Shown: positions 28,542 through 37,924, counted from the stretch's first letter. The stretch is 64,000 nucleotides of DNA from SSF14 sp037045585 (GCA_037045585.1 JBAOIR010000067.1:20009-84008); one strand, 5' to 3'. Translations and numbers: made by a program. Notes: generated by a model from the sequence alone, not told the origin.

Positions 28542-29738
28542 GTGCTTCGGCGCCAGGCGGTCCTCATCCCCGGTGGCGCTCTTGTCGGTCTGACGGCGGG
28601 AGCGGCGTCGGCCGGCTTCCTCCGCTCCCTCGAGTGGGCGACCGAGGCTCAGGCCTCGAACACGTGGCTGCTGTGGTTGCTGCCCGTCGCTGGCGCAGCG
28701 ATGGCGACGTTCGCGGCGAGGTACGGCGGCCGTGCGTCGGCGGGCAATCGGCTCACGATGACGCAGATCCACGCGTTCGGTGACGGCGTCCCCCTTCAGA
28801 TGGCGCCGCTCGTCTACGCGGGAACGATCGTCACCCACCTCTTCGGCGGGTCAGCGGGGCGCGAGGGCACCGCCCTCCAGATGGCGGCGGGGCTCACCGA
28901 CGGCGTGGGTGCGCGCCTGCGCGTGTCGTCCGAGGATCGCCGGTTGCTCCTGATCGCTGCGCTCGCTGCCGGCTTCGGCTCGGTGTTCGGAGTGCCGTGG
29001 GCCGGGATCGTGTTCGCGGTGGAGGTCGCCCCGACGGCGTGGCGCCAGCGGGTTGTCGCCCTGCCGGCCGTGGTGGTGGCCGCGGTTCTCGGCGACCGGG
29101 TGGTGGGCTGGCTCGGGGTCCACCACGCCGCGTATCCGGAGATCACCGGCGTTCGGTGGCGTGACGCGTTGATCGTCGCGCTGGTCGCACCGGCGTTCGG
29201 CATCGCTGCGTGGGGCTTCATCCGGCTGACCGAGGCGATCAAGGAGCAGTTGACGTCCCGCCTCGAGGTGCCCGCCGTTCGGGCGCTGGTGGGCGGGGCG
29301 GTCGTGATCGCGCTGACGCTGCTGGTGGGCAACCGCGACTACAACGGGCTCTCGTTGCCGCTCTTGGGACGGGCGTTCGGCGTCGTCGACATCGGGTTGG
29401 GCGTGTGGGCGCTCAAGCTGTTGTTCACCGCCGTCACGGTCGGGTCGGGCTACGCCGGCGGTGAGGTCACGCCGCTGTTCGTGATCGGTGCGACGTTGGG
29501 GGCGGCGGTCGCGCACGCGACCGGCGGGCCGGTCCTCGTGCTGGCGGCGGTCGGGATGATGGCCACCTTCGGCTCGGCGGTGAACGCGTCGACTGCGTGT
29601 GTGGTGATGGGCATCGAACTGTTCGGCTGGGGTCCCGTGGTGCCGCTCGTCGTCGGGTGTGGCATCGCTCGCCTGTGCTCGTCGGGCCGCACGCTGTACG
29701 CCCATGAGACGGTGCCGGTCGAGGCCGAGTTGCTCTGA
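28542..29738 (+). CDS. ClC-family chloride channel / transporter
   Basis: The 398-residue membrane protein has about ten hydrophobic segments and the family signatures GSAGREGTALQ (GxxGREGP-like, with the gating Glu) near residue 107 and GSGYAGGEVTP (GGxFxP-like) in the second half. The N-terminal serine motif is divergent (FGDGVP). Length fits the core ClC fold without CBS domains. GTG 28542, 5 nt after the lipoprotein stop, is preferred; GTG 28509 in the same frame would overlap that gene. Whether it is a channel or a proton/chloride exchanger cannot be told here. Confidence 0.85.
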   Translation: MLRRQAVLIPGGALVGLTAGAASAGFLRSLEWATEAQASNTWLLWLLPVAGAAMATFAARYGGRASAGNRLTMTQIHAFGDGVPLQMAPLVYAGTIVTHLFGGSAGREGTALQMAAGLTDGVGARLRVSSEDRRLLLIAALAAGFGSVFGVPWAGIVFAVEVAPTAWRQRVVALPAVVVAAVLGDRVVGWLGVHHAAYPEITGVRWRDALIVALVAPAFGIAAWGFIRLTEAIKEQLTSRLEVPAVRALVGGAVVIALTLLVGNRDYNGLSLPLLGRAFGVVDIGLGVWALKLLFTAVTVGSGYAGGEVTPLFVIGATLGAAVAHATGGPVLVLAAVGMMATFGSAVNASTACVVMGIELFGWGPVVPLVVGCGIARLCSSGRTLYAHETVPVEAELL

Positions 29739-29841
29739 GGGCGGCGCTCGACGCGTCAGGTGGGCGCGTCCGCGGGCCGGCAGGATGTGTCAGCACGAAC
29801 AGATGTTCGTACCATCCGCGCTCGGTGTCAGCGGTGCTCGG

Positions 29842-29847
29842 TAGGTT
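29842..29847 (+). promoter_or_regulatory. -10 box TAGGTT for leaderless radA
   Basis: TAGGTT ends 7 nt before the radA ATG, with no ribosome binding site in between. Confidence 0.5.
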
Positions 29848-29854
29848 CTGACCC

Positions 29855-31222
29855 ATGGCCCTGACGACCTCGCAACCCCGTCGAAAGACCCGCTACGCCT
29901 GCATCGAGTGCGGCACCGGCGCTCCCAAGTGGTCGGGCAAGTGCGACGGCTGTGGCGAGTGGAACACGATCGTAGAGGAGCCGGTCGACGCCGACCCCGT
30001 GGTCGTCGTTGCTCCTGCGGTGCCGGCCCGCCCGATCACCGAGGTGTCGTCGCTCGACGCCAACCCACTGCCCACCGGCATCGCCGAGTTCGATCGGGTG
30101 TTGGGCGGTGGCCTCGTCCCGGGTTCGGTCACGCTCGTCGGTGGCGAGCCGGGTGTCGGCAAGTCGACCCTGCTCCTCCAGGTCTTGGCCGCGCCGGCGC
30201 GTTCGGGCGCCACGGTGCTCTACCTGTCGGCCGAGGAGTCCACGCAGCAGGTGCGCCGCCGCGCCGAACGGTTGGGCGCACTGCACGAGCGGCTGTATCT
30301 GGCCGCCGAGACCGACCTCGCCCGGGTGCTGGGCCATGTCGACCAGCTTCGGCCCTCGGTCGTCGTGATCGACTCGATCCAGACGGTCTTCGACCCCGAG
30401 TTGTCCTCCGCTCCCGGTTCCGTCGGACAGGTGCGGCAGTGCGCCCATCGCCTGGTGCGCCTGGCCAAGGAGCGAGACATCGCGGTGATCCTCGTCGGCC
30501 ACGTCACCAAGGAGGGTGCGCTCGCCGGTCCTCGGGTGCTCGAGCACGTGGTCGACACGGTGCTCTCGTTCGAGGGCGATCGGCACCACACGCTGCGGGT
30601 CGTTCGGGCGACCAAGCACCGGTTCGGGTCGACCCAGGAGCTCGGCCTGTTCGCCATGGGCGAAGGCGGCCTCGAGGCGGTCGCCGACCCGTCGGAGATG
30701 TTTCTGGCCGATCGGCGTCCCGGCATCGCCGGGTCGGTCATCGTCCCGACGCTCGAGGGGCACCGCCCGCTCGTGGTCGAACTCCAGGCGTTGGTCGCAG
30801 CGAGCGGGGGCGGCCACCCGCGTCGTTCGGTCACCGGGGTCGATCCCGGTCGGGTCGGGTTGCTCCTTGCCGTGCTCGAACGGCGCGTCAACGTGCCGGT
30901 GCTCGGGCTCGACACGTACGCCATGGCGGTGGGCGGTGCCCGTGTCACCGAGCCGGGCGCCGACCTCGGGTTGGCGTTGGCGATCGTCTCATCCGCGACC
31001 AATGTCGCGGTGCCGGCCGACGTCGTCGCGGTCGGTGAGGTCGGGTTGGGCGGTGAGTTGCGGTCGGTCGGCGGCATCGAGCGGCGACTCGCCGAGTCGG
31101 CCCGCCTCGGCTTCTCACGAGCGATCGTGCCGCGTTCGACCCCCGAGGTCGACGTGGGCCTGCAGGTGCTCCGTGTGCCCACCGTCCACGCCGCAGTCGA
31201 CCTCCTGGGGCTGCGCGAGTGA
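29855..31222 (+). CDS. radA: DNA repair protein RadA (Sms)
   Basis: RadA is a RecA-like, hexameric branch-migration helicase in recombination repair. The N-terminal zinc finger is CIECGTGAPKWSGKCDGCGEW. Walker A GEPGVGKSTLL is near residue 98, the RadA-specific KHRFG (KNRFG in most) near residue 252, and a Lon-like C-terminal domain follows with EPGADLGLALAI and GEVGLGGELRSV. At 455 residues it is full length. It precedes disA, separated by an opposite-strand gene. The radA-disA association is conserved, and in Bacillus RadA modulates DisA activity. Confidence 0.97.
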   Translation: MALTTSQPRRKTRYACIECGTGAPKWSGKCDGCGEWNTIVEEPVDADPVVVVAPAVPARPITEVSSLDANPLPTGIAEFDRVLGGGLVPGSVTLVGGEPGVGKSTLLLQVLAAPARSGATVLYLSAEESTQQVRRRAERLGALHERLYLAAETDLARVLGHVDQLRPSVVVIDSIQTVFDPELSSAPGSVGQVRQCAHRLVRLAKERDIAVILVGHVTKEGALAGPRVLEHVVDTVLSFEGDRHHTLRVVRATKHRFGSTQELGLFAMGEGGLEAVADPSEMFLADRRPGIAGSVIVPTLEGHRPLVVELQALVAASGGGHPRRSVTGVDPGRVGLLLAVLERRVNVPVLGLDTYAMAVGGARVTEPGADLGLALAIVSSATNVAVPADVVAVGEVGLGGELRSVGGIERRLAESARLGFSRAIVPRSTPEVDVGLQVLRVPTVHAAVDLLGLRE

Positions 31223-32362
31223 CAGCGGCGCCGGTCGTGGGCGCTCCCATGTCCGGAACGTCCTGACCATCGGAGCGAGCGCCAGACCGGGCAGCACGAG
31301 CCACACCGGACGTCGGAGCCACCATCCGGCGGTCGCCTCGTTGCCGAGCTCGCCACCGAGCGCTTCCACGACGGCGACCGCAGCCACGTAGGCGGTCATG
31401 TGCCAGAGGAACACGGTCATGATCACCGAGTTGGCGGCGATCACGGCGCGCCACGGGCCCCGTCGCGCCAACCACCGGTTCGCTGCCGGCCGCAGGAGGA
31501 GGGCGACGCCGAGCTGGAACACCGCGAGACACGCGATCGCCGCCGTCGGGGGGTTGAGGTTGCTGAGTCGCGCTCCCGGAGTGGCCACCATCGACGCGGG
31601 GTACGGGCCCCAGGTCGTGAGGACGGCGAGGCCGGTGAGGGCTCCGGTCGTGAGGACGGCGAGGCGTCGGCGTGACCAGGTCGTGAACGTCCCGTCGGCG
31701 TACCAATACCCGAGCTGGTGCGCGAACACGAACACCAGACCGCCGTTGAGGTAGCCGACGGCGGGTGCGTCGAGATGGAACCGACTCACGTCGACGAGGG
31801 CGATCGCTGCGGCGAGCGCAACGATGGTCGAGCGGGGTGCCCGCTCGTGCAGGGCGGCACTGAGCGGCGCCAGTGCGACGACACCGGCGTAGACACCGAG
31901 GAACCACAGCGGCACGAACACGACCGTTCCCCAGTGGAGGACGCCCGTGTACCCGGGCACGAGCGCCCGCCCGGCGACGTCGAGGACGACCCACGTCAGC
32001 GCGAGCGGCACGACCGGGCGCAGGAGGCGTTCCATGCGAGAGCGCACGAACTGGCCCGCGGTGCGCCCCGCCGTTCGGTCCGACGTCAGCGATACGAAGT
32101 TCGCGTACCCGCCGACCACGAAGAAGACCGGGATGACCTGGAGCACCCAGGTCGCCATCCACCCGGCGGGCACGTCCTCGATCGGGTTCGGCATCGACAG
32201 ACGGCCGGATGCGGTCCAGTGGGTGACGGATCCGACCCAGTGCCACAGCACGACGACGGTGATGCTCACGGCGCGGAGCAGGTCGACGTACCGGTCTCGG
32301 CCGGGAGGCGTGGCGTCGACCATCCGGTCGAGCGTGGATCGGGACGGGGCATCGGTCGGCAT
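31115..32362 (-). CDS. Acyltransferase 3 (OafA/YrhL-like) membrane protein
   Basis: The 415-residue protein has ~10 hydrophobic segments. It contains the acyltransferase-3 opening GRDRYVDLLRAVSITVVVLWHW, whose R-x10-H arrangement marks the catalytic His near residue 41, and VIPVFFVVGGYAN. Such enzymes transfer acyl groups from the cytoplasm to cell-surface sugars or lipids. The gene is convergent with radA and its last 108 nt lie antisense to the radA 3' end. The C-terminal 36 residues encoded there look non-conserved. It separates radA from disA. Confidence 0.84.
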   Translation of the reverse strand: MPTDAPSRSTLDRMVDATPPGRDRYVDLLRAVSITVVVLWHWVGSVTHWTASGRLSMPNPIEDVPAGWMATWVLQVIPVFFVVGGYANFVSLTSDRTAGRTAGQFVRSRMERLLRPVVPLALTWVVLDVAGRALVPGYTGVLHWGTVVFVPLWFLGVYAGVVALAPLSAALHERAPRSTIVALAAAIALVDVSRFHLDAPAVGYLNGGLVFVFAHQLGYWYADGTFTTWSRRRLAVLTTGALTGLAVLTTWGPYPASMVATPGARLSNLNPPTAAIACLAVFQLGVALLLRPAANRWLARRGPWRAVIAANSVIMTVFLWHMTAYVAAVAVVEALGGELGNEATAGWWLRRPVWLVLPGLALAPMVRTFRTWERPRPAPLSLAQPQEVDCGVDGGHTEHLQAHVDLGGRTRHDRS

Positions 32363-32480
32363 GGGTCCACCATGGCGGGGAGGCCGCGAGACCGGAATCG
32401 GGGGGAGCCCCCATCCTCGCCTGGGGCCGGTTCGGGGGATTCGGTGCCCGTTCTGCGGCGGGAACCTGAGAGTCGCCAAC

Positions 32481-32486
32481 TAGACT
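32481..32486 (+). promoter_or_regulatory. -10 box TAGACT for leaderless disA
   Basis: TAGACT ends 6 nt before the disA ATG and there is no Shine-Dalgarno sequence. Confidence 0.55.
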
Positions 32487-32492
32487 GCCGAG

Positions 32493-33566
32493 ATGGCAGC
32501 CCGACGCAGCAAAGCCCTGCTCGAAGCCCTGGCGATCGTCGCCCCGGGCCAGCCGCTCCGCGAGGGCCTCGATCGCGTCGTGAAAGCGTCGATGGGCGCC
32601 CTGATCGTGGTGGGCGACGGGCCCGAGGTTCTCAACATCTGCTCGGGCGGGTTCCTGCTCGACGCGGCGTTCTCGCCCCAGCGCCTGTCGGAGCTGGCGA
32701 AGACCGACGGCGCCATCATCCTGGCACCCGACGCCAGCCGGATCGCTCGTGCCAACGTGCACCTGGTCCCCAATCCGAACACGCCCACGACCGAGACCGG
32801 CACACGGCACCGCACCGCCGAGCGGGTCGCCCGTTCGATCGGGGTGCCGGTGATCTCGGTCTCCGAGGACATGGCCGTGCTCACCGTGTACATGCACGAC
32901 GACAAGCACCAGCTCGAGCCGATCCCGTCGGTGCTGAGTCGCTGCAACCAGGCGCTGCAGACACTCGAGCGGTACAAGAACCGCCTCAACGAGGTCACAT
33001 CGAACCTGGCGACCGTCGAGGTCGAGGACCTCGTGACGGTTCGCGACGTCGTCACGCTGCTGCAGCGCACCGAGATCGTCGTGCGCATCGCCGAGGAGAT
33101 CCAGCGCTACCTCGTCGAGCTCGGCAGCGACGGTCGCCTCGTCCGCCTCCAGCTCCGCGAGCTCATGGCCGGCGTCGAGGACGACCGCAAGATGGTGCTG
33201 CTCGACTACTTCCAGCCCGACGCCTCGTGGAACCTCGAGCAGGCCATGGAGACGCTGTCCGACCTCGAGATGGAAGACCTCCTCGAGCCCGAGGCCGTCG
33301 CCGAGGCGCTCCACCTCTCCGGCAGCGCCAAGGACGCCGACGGCAGCTTGGCCCCGCGTGGGTATCGCATGCTGTCCAAGGTCCCCCGCCTTCCGGAGGG
33401 TCTGGCCGAGCGTATCGTCGAGCAGTTCCAGTCGCTCGACAAGCTCATGCGGGCGACCATCGACGAGCTCGCCGCGATCGACGGTGTCGGCGATCAGTGG
33501 GCGCGCACGATCAAGGACAGCCTCGGCCACATCGCCGAGAGCTCCATCCTCGACCGCTACTCCTGA
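32493..33566 (+). CDS. disA: DNA integrity scanning diadenylate cyclase DisA
   Basis: DisA makes c-di-AMP from two ATP and responds to branched DNA. The DAC domain has TDGAIIL (DGA at 72-74) and TGTRHRTAER (RHR at 105-107), both required for catalysis. A helical spine follows, and the C-terminal helix-hairpin-helix DNA-binding domain contains ELAAIDGVGDQWARTI. At 357 residues it is complete and in frame. Start ATG 32493 is supported by the -10 box. c-di-AMP controls osmolyte and potassium handling in Actinobacteria. Confidence 0.97.
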   Translation: MAARRSKALLEALAIVAPGQPLREGLDRVVKASMGALIVVGDGPEVLNICSGGFLLDAAFSPQRLSELAKTDGAIILAPDASRIARANVHLVPNPNTPTTETGTRHRTAERVARSIGVPVISVSEDMAVLTVYMHDDKHQLEPIPSVLSRCNQALQTLERYKNRLNEVTSNLATVEVEDLVTVRDVVTLLQRTEIVVRIAEEIQRYLVELGSDGRLVRLQLRELMAGVEDDRKMVLLDYFQPDASWNLEQAMETLSDLEMEDLLEPEAVAEALHLSGSAKDADGSLAPRGYRMLSKVPRLPEGLAERIVEQFQSLDKLMRATIDELAAIDGVGDQWARTIKDSLGHIAESSILDRYS

Positions 33567-33574
33567 CCGCGATC

Positions 33575-33580
33575 TAGTCT
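33575..33580 (+). promoter_or_regulatory. -10 box TAGTCT for leaderless hydrolase gene
   Basis: TAGTCT ends 6 nt before GTG 33587 and lies within 14 nt of the disA stop, so this gene can be expressed independently. Confidence 0.5.
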
Positions 33581-33586
33581 GCGCTC

Positions 33587-34252
33587 GTGCGCATCACCCT
33601 CAACACCGGTACCCCCGCAGAACTCGCCCGTCCGACGAACGGCGAGGCCACGGGTGGGCTCGTCCTGTGGGCCGACATCTTCGGCCTCCGCCCGCTCTTC
33701 GACGGCCATGCCCAACGCGTGGCCGACGACCACGGCTGGGTTGTGGTGGCGCCCGAGCTGTACCCCGGCGAGGAGACGTTGCCGATCGAGCAGCGCCACG
33801 CCCGCGCCGCGACGTTCTCCGATGCCGACAAGCTGGCCGATGCGGTCGCTGCGGCTGACGCAACGGGCTTCGAACACGTGGGTGTCCTCGGGTTCTGCAT
33901 GGGGGGCATGTACGCGATGAAGTCGTTGGCATCGAACCGCTTCTCGCGGGCCGTCGCCTTCTACGGCATGGTTCGTGTGCCCGAGCAGTGGTCCGGCGGC
34001 ACGCAGGGCGACGCCATCGACGTGGTCAACGAGCGTCGCGAGCGGGGCGATCTCCACCTTCTCGGGATCTTCGGCACGAACGATCCGTGGTGTCCGCTCG
34101 ACCAGGTCGACGAGCTCGAAGCGTCCGGCGCCGAGGTCGTGCGGTACGACGGTGCCGATCACGGGTGGGCGCAGGATCCGACCCGCGACAACTACCGCGA
34201 GGCGGACGCGACCGACGCCTGGGCCCGCGCCGAGGCATTCCTCGAGGGCTGA
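33587..34252 (+). CDS. Dienelactone hydrolase family protein
   Basis: This 221-residue alpha/beta hydrolase carries the dienelactone hydrolase triad: nucleophile Cys in GFCMGG (near residue 104), Asp in GTNDPW, and His in GADHGW. The Cys nucleophile, rather than Ser, marks the family that opens lactones in chloroaromatic degradation, but most genomic members have unknown substrates. No catabolic genes are nearby, so a general esterase or lactonase role is all that can be said. Confidence 0.88.
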   Translation: MRITLNTGTPAELARPTNGEATGGLVLWADIFGLRPLFDGHAQRVADDHGWVVVAPELYPGEETLPIEQRHARAATFSDADKLADAVAAADATGFEHVGVLGFCMGGMYAMKSLASNRFSRAVAFYGMVRVPEQWSGGTQGDAIDVVNERRERGDLHLLGIFGTNDPWCPLDQVDELEASGAEVVRYDGADHGWAQDPTRDNYREADATDAWARAEAFLEG

Positions 34253-34273
34253 GCCGAGCCGTCGAGGGAGCGC

Positions 34274-34933
34274 CTACATGGCGCGGATCTCGAGCTCCCG
34301 GCGCTTGAGGATGCGGTAGGTCCGGTCGTTCTGGTCGATCCACTCGAGCTTCACGAAGCTCGAGATCGCCTTGTTGACCCGCTCACGCGAGGCGCCCACC
34401 AGGCCGGCGAGCTCTTCTTGGGTGATCGGGATCTCGAACTCGTCGCGTTCGCCGGCGAGCTCGAGCAGGTGTTTGGCGGTGCGGCCGGTCACGTCGAGGA
34501 AGAACGAGTCGGCCAGCGCCTCGTCCATGTTGCGCAGCCGCTTGGTCAGCAGGCCGATCACCTTCCACAACAGCTCCGGCTGGTGCTCCCACAGGTCGAT
34601 CAGCGGGCGGTACGGGATCTCGACGACCTCGGAGGGCTCGAGTGCCCGCGCCTCGGCCGATCTGCCGAGCTTGTCGAACAGGCTCATCTCGCCGAACAGG
34701 TCGCCGTGGGTCATCAGCGCGACCATCGATTCGCGGCCGTCGAAGGACTTGTTGCCGATGGCGATGCGCCCGGACTCGACGACGTACAGCGCGTCGGCCT
34801 CGCTGCCCTCGGCAAAGATCACATCACCCCGCACCAGGTCGAGCGACCGGGACTGGTCGAGCAGCTGCTCCAGGACCTCGTCGCCGAGGTCGGAGAACAG
34901 CTCGATGGAGCGGAGCATCGTGGCATCGATCAC
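34274..34933 (-). CDS. Crp/Fnr-family (GlxR-like) transcriptional regulator
   Basis: The 219-residue protein has an N-terminal cyclic-nucleotide-binding domain with GDLFGEMSLFDKLGRSAEARA, corresponding to the phosphate-binding cassette (GE near 81, RSA in place of the cAMP-contacting R-T/S). A C-terminal winged helix follows with TQEELAGLVGASRERVNKAI. Length and pattern match the actinobacterial Crp/GlxR global regulators. GTG 34933 is 6 nt from a TAGCGT -10 box. It is divergent from ispDF with ~100 bp between them. Confidence 0.9.
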   Translation of the reverse strand: MIDATMLRSIELFSDLGDEVLEQLLDQSRSLDLVRGDVIFAEGSEADALYVVESGRIAIGNKSFDGRESMVALMTHGDLFGEMSLFDKLGRSAEARALEPSEVVEIPYRPLIDLWEHQPELLWKVIGLLTKRLRNMDEALADSFFLDVTGRTAKHLLELAGERDEFEIPITQEELAGLVGASRERVNKAISSFVKLEWIDQNDRTYRILKRRELEIRAM

Positions 34934-34939
34934 TCCGCC

Positions 34940-34945
34940 ACGCTA
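34940..34945 (-). promoter_or_regulatory. -10 box TAGCGT for leaderless crp-like gene
   Basis: On the minus strand TAGCGT ends 6 nt before GTG 34933, supporting this start. Confidence 0.5.
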
Positions 34946-35017
34946 GCGGTGGAGCGGGGGGCTTCGGAAGCCGGAACGTGACAGGGGACACGCCCGAGCG
35001 GCCGGGCGATCCCCCGG

Positions 35018-35023
35018 TAGGCT
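35018..35023 (+). promoter_or_regulatory. -10 box TAGGCT for leaderless ispDF
   Basis: TAGGCT ends 9 nt before the ispDF ATG, at the long end of the spacing seen in this window. Confidence 0.45.
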
Positions 35024-35032
35024 GCTGCGGTC

Positions 35033-36172
35033 ATGGATCACCGAATCTGGAGCATCGTCGTGGCTGCGGGCTCGGGGCAGCGGTACGGCGCTGCGAAGCA
35101 GTTCGAGCCGCTCGCCGGGGCCCGGGTGGTCGACCACTCGCTCGCCGTCGTGGCGCGGCATTCCGACGGTGTCGTCGTGGTGGTTCCTCCCGGTGAGCCC
35201 GTGCCCGACGCCCTTCGGGCCGACGTGGTCGTCGAGGGCGGTGCCACCCGTTCGGAGTCGGTCCGGCGGGGTCTCGCAGCCGTGCCCGGTGACGCGACCA
35301 TCGTGCTCGTGCACGACGCAGCTCGTCCGGCGGCGACCGACGCGCTCTTCCGGCGGGTCATCGACGTGGTGCTCGGCGGCGCCGCGGTCGCGGTCCCGGC
35401 GATCGAGGTTGCCGACACCATCCGTCACCGCGACGGTGGAGTGGTCGACCGTGCCGAGTTGCTGGCTGTCCAAACGCCCCAAGGGTTCGATGCCGCCGCC
35501 CTGCGCGCCGCCCACGCCAACGGCGGCGAGGCCACCGATGATGCCTCCCTGGTCGAGGCCCGAGGAGGAACGGTCGTGACGGTCGCCGGCGAGCGGACGA
35601 ACATCAAGATCACCGAACCGGCCGACCTCGTGGTCGCCGCGCAGACCCTCGGCACCTCGGGGTCGCCCGCCGCGCCGCCGCCCTCGGCGTTGAGGCTCCG
35701 CGTCGGCAACGGGTTCGACATCCACCGCTTCAGCGATGACCCCGATCGGGTGCTCGTCCTCGGCGGCGTCACGTTCGAGGGCGCCCGGGGACTCCACGGG
35801 CACAGCGATGCCGATGTCGTGGCCCACGCGTGCTGCGAGGCGCTGCTGGGGGCCGTCGGCCGGGGCGATCTCGGTTCGCACTTTCCCGACACCGACGAGC
35901 GGTGGCGAGGGGCGAACAGTATGGAGCTGCTCGCCGAAGTGGTGCGGATCGTGGCTGCCGACGGCATGGTCGCCCTCAACATCGATTGTTCCGTGATCGC
36001 CGAGTCGCCCAAACTGGCACCACGCCGCCATGAGATGGAGGCGGCGTTGTCCGCAGTGGTCGGAGCGCCGGTCAGCGTGAAGGGCCGCCGGGCCGAGGGC
36101 ATCGGTGGCCTGGGTCGCAGGGAAGGCATCGCGGCCATGGCCACGGCGCTCCTCACCGGCGCCGGTGGCTGA
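35033..36172 (+). CDS. ispDF: Bifunctional MEP cytidylyltransferase / MECDP synthase (IspD-IspF fusion)
   Basis: The protein catalyses steps 3 and 5 of the MEP isoprenoid pathway. Residues ~1-215 are IspD: VVAAGSGQRYGAAKQF (CTP loop), VEGGATRSESVRRGL, VHDAARP and a closing ERTNIKITEP. Residues ~220-379 are IspF, starting RVGNGFDIHRF with metal ligands in DxH and continuing LHGHSDADVVAHACCEALLG, the signature segment. The last part reads VKGRRAEGIGGLGRREGIAA, a divergent form of the usual VKATTxEGLGFTGRxEGIAA. A single open frame confirms the fusion. cysS, which commonly follows ispF, is missing before the rlmB-type gene. Confidence 0.95.
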   Translation: MDHRIWSIVVAAGSGQRYGAAKQFEPLAGARVVDHSLAVVARHSDGVVVVVPPGEPVPDALRADVVVEGGATRSESVRRGLAAVPGDATIVLVHDAARPAATDALFRRVIDVVLGGAAVAVPAIEVADTIRHRDGGVVDRAELLAVQTPQGFDAAALRAAHANGGEATDDASLVEARGGTVVTVAGERTNIKITEPADLVVAAQTLGTSGSPAAPPPSALRLRVGNGFDIHRFSDDPDRVLVLGGVTFEGARGLHGHSDADVVAHACCEALLGAVGRGDLGSHFPDTDERWRGANSMELLAEVVRIVAADGMVALNIDCSVIAESPKLAPRRHEMEAALSAVVGAPVSVKGRRAEGIGGLGRREGIAAMATALLTGAGG

Positions 36173-36212
36173 GCACGGTGGACGACGACCGAACAAACGG
36201 AGCGAGTGACTG

Positions 36213-37322
36213 ATGAGTGGCCCCAAGAAGCGAACCGGCAAACCGACGGGCGGGCGCCCCGGGCGCGCCGGCGAAGGGGTCCGGGCCGCGTTCCGTGTCC
36301 GGTGCCAAGGGGGCGCCGGCCCGTTCCTCCGGTGGCCCCAAGGGCGCATCGCCCAAGGGTGCATCGCCCAAGGGCGGCGCCGCGGGCGACCGGTCGAAGG
36401 GCGCTGGCCCCAAGCGTGGTGCGCCCGCCGCCTCGGCTCCGGCCCGCTCGACCCCGGCCCGCTCGACCCGGCCCGCTCAGGACCGGCACCGTCGCTGGCC
36501 CCGGTGCCGGTCGTGGCAAGGGAGGTCCTCGTCGCACGCCCGGAGCACCGCCGGTGCGCAGCGCCGACCGTGGGCTCGACGGCACCCAGGTGGAGGGCCG
36601 TCGCCGTCCGGGAGCTGTTGTTGGCGGGCAACCGCAAGGTGAAGGAGATCCTGCTCGCCGAGCAGATGGATCCCGCTGAGATCCTCGAGGACATCGTCGA
36701 TCTGGCTCACGACCTCAAGGTTCCCGTCCGCGAGATCTCCAAGCGACGTCTCGACGCCGAGAGCCGGACCGAGGCGTCCCAGGGCGTCGTCGCTCACGCC
36801 GAGCCGCTGCGTGAGCACTCGCTCGCCGACCTGGCGACGTCGGTGCCCGGGTCGCCGACCCCGTTCCTCGTCGCCGTCGACGGCGTGACCGACCCCGGCA
36901 ACCTCGGCGCGATCATCCGCACCGCCGAGTGCGCGGGGTGACCGGGCTGTTGTTGCCGCGGCACCGGGCGGTCCATGTGACCCCCACGGTGACGAAGTCG
37001 GCCGCCGGAGCCGTCGAGCACGTGCCCATGGCGCTCGTTGGTGGGCTCCCCGCGGCGATCGAGGAGATGAAGAAGCCGGGGTCTGGGTCGTCGGTCTCGA
37101 CGCCGGCGGCGAGAAGTCGTTGCACCTCGTCGAGTCGGTGACGAGCCCGTGTGCCTCGTCCTCGGCGCCGAGGGCGAAGGCCTGTCGCGGCTCGTGCGGC
37201 AGCGGTGCGACCAGATCGTGTCGATCCCACTCGTCGGCAGCCTCTCGTCGCTCAACGTCGCGACGGCAGCGGCGCTGGCCATCTACGAGGTCGTTCGTCG
37301 ACGGTCCGAGTCGGTCGGCTGA
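36213..37322 (+). CDS. rlmB: SPOUT 23S rRNA/tRNA ribose methyltransferase, RlmB/TrmH family (many frameshifts)
   Basis: Enzymes of this family 2'-O-methylate 23S rRNA or tRNA. An N-terminal basic low-complexity tail (repeated GASPKGA-like units) precedes AVRELLLAGNRKVKEILLAE, the usual substrate-binding domain opening. The SPOUT core follows: FLVAVDGVTDPGNLGAIIRT, then VTKSAAGAVEHVPM, and the knot motif GSLSSLNVATAAALAIYEV at the end. Six or more frame changes are needed, concentrated between 36250 and 36600 and near 36940-37160. The core is conserved in all pieces, so error is likely. The stop overlaps the next gene's ATG. Confidence 0.85.
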
Positions 37323-37923
37323 TGCGTCGGGTCGGCGGGTGCCTGGTGGCGGTGGCGCTGGTCGTCGCCGCGTTGGACGTGCGTGTCGACCAACGAGGTC
37401 GACCCGTCCGGCAACATCCGCACCAACGACGCGACGCCGACGACCACGGCGCCCGTGCCCCAGGCCGGAGTCCTCGGCCAGGACGTCACGTACGGCGGTG
37501 TCGTCGTGACCGTCGTGAGCGTCGCACCGTTCGACCAGTCCCCGAATGGCACGCCGTGGATCAAGGCGGTCATGCGGTCGGAGAACGTGTCGGACTCGGT
37601 GCAGAAGAACCCCAACCTCGAGTTGATCTGCGACGAGACCCCGAACACGGGGGACTGTTCTCGGTTCGACGTGGGAGCCGAACGTGGTGCTTCCCGTCAA
37701 CGTGGTCGCGGAGGGTGAGGTCATCGTGGGCTTCCCGCTCAAGGGCACGAACCCGGAGTATCCGGTGGTGACCTGCACGTCGGCGAAGCTGCGCCTGAGC
37801 GTCGTCGGTGCCCGGGAGGACGTCCCGGTCGTCGTCGACTACCCGGTGGACGTGTCGCTGATCGACCAGGCGATCCGGCGGCCTCGGGGTCCGAGCCTGC
37901 CGCTGCCTCCCCGGGGTTCCTGA
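37322..37923 (+). CDS. Putative lipoprotein with small beta domain (two frameshifts)
   Basis: The ATG overlaps the rlmB-type stop. The first ~20 residues are a signal peptide (MRRVGGCLVAVALVVAAL); a frame change near 37377 then gives a cysteine followed by VSTNEVDPSGN, consistent with a lipobox. The mature part contains VTYGGVVVTVVSVAPFDQSP and, after a second change near 37670, VVLPVNVVAEGEVIVGFPL. This strand pattern recalls DUF4352-type immunoglobulin-like domains of secreted actinobacterial lipoproteins. The assignment is tentative, and the role is unknown. Confidence 0.5.
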
Positions 37924-37924
37924 G

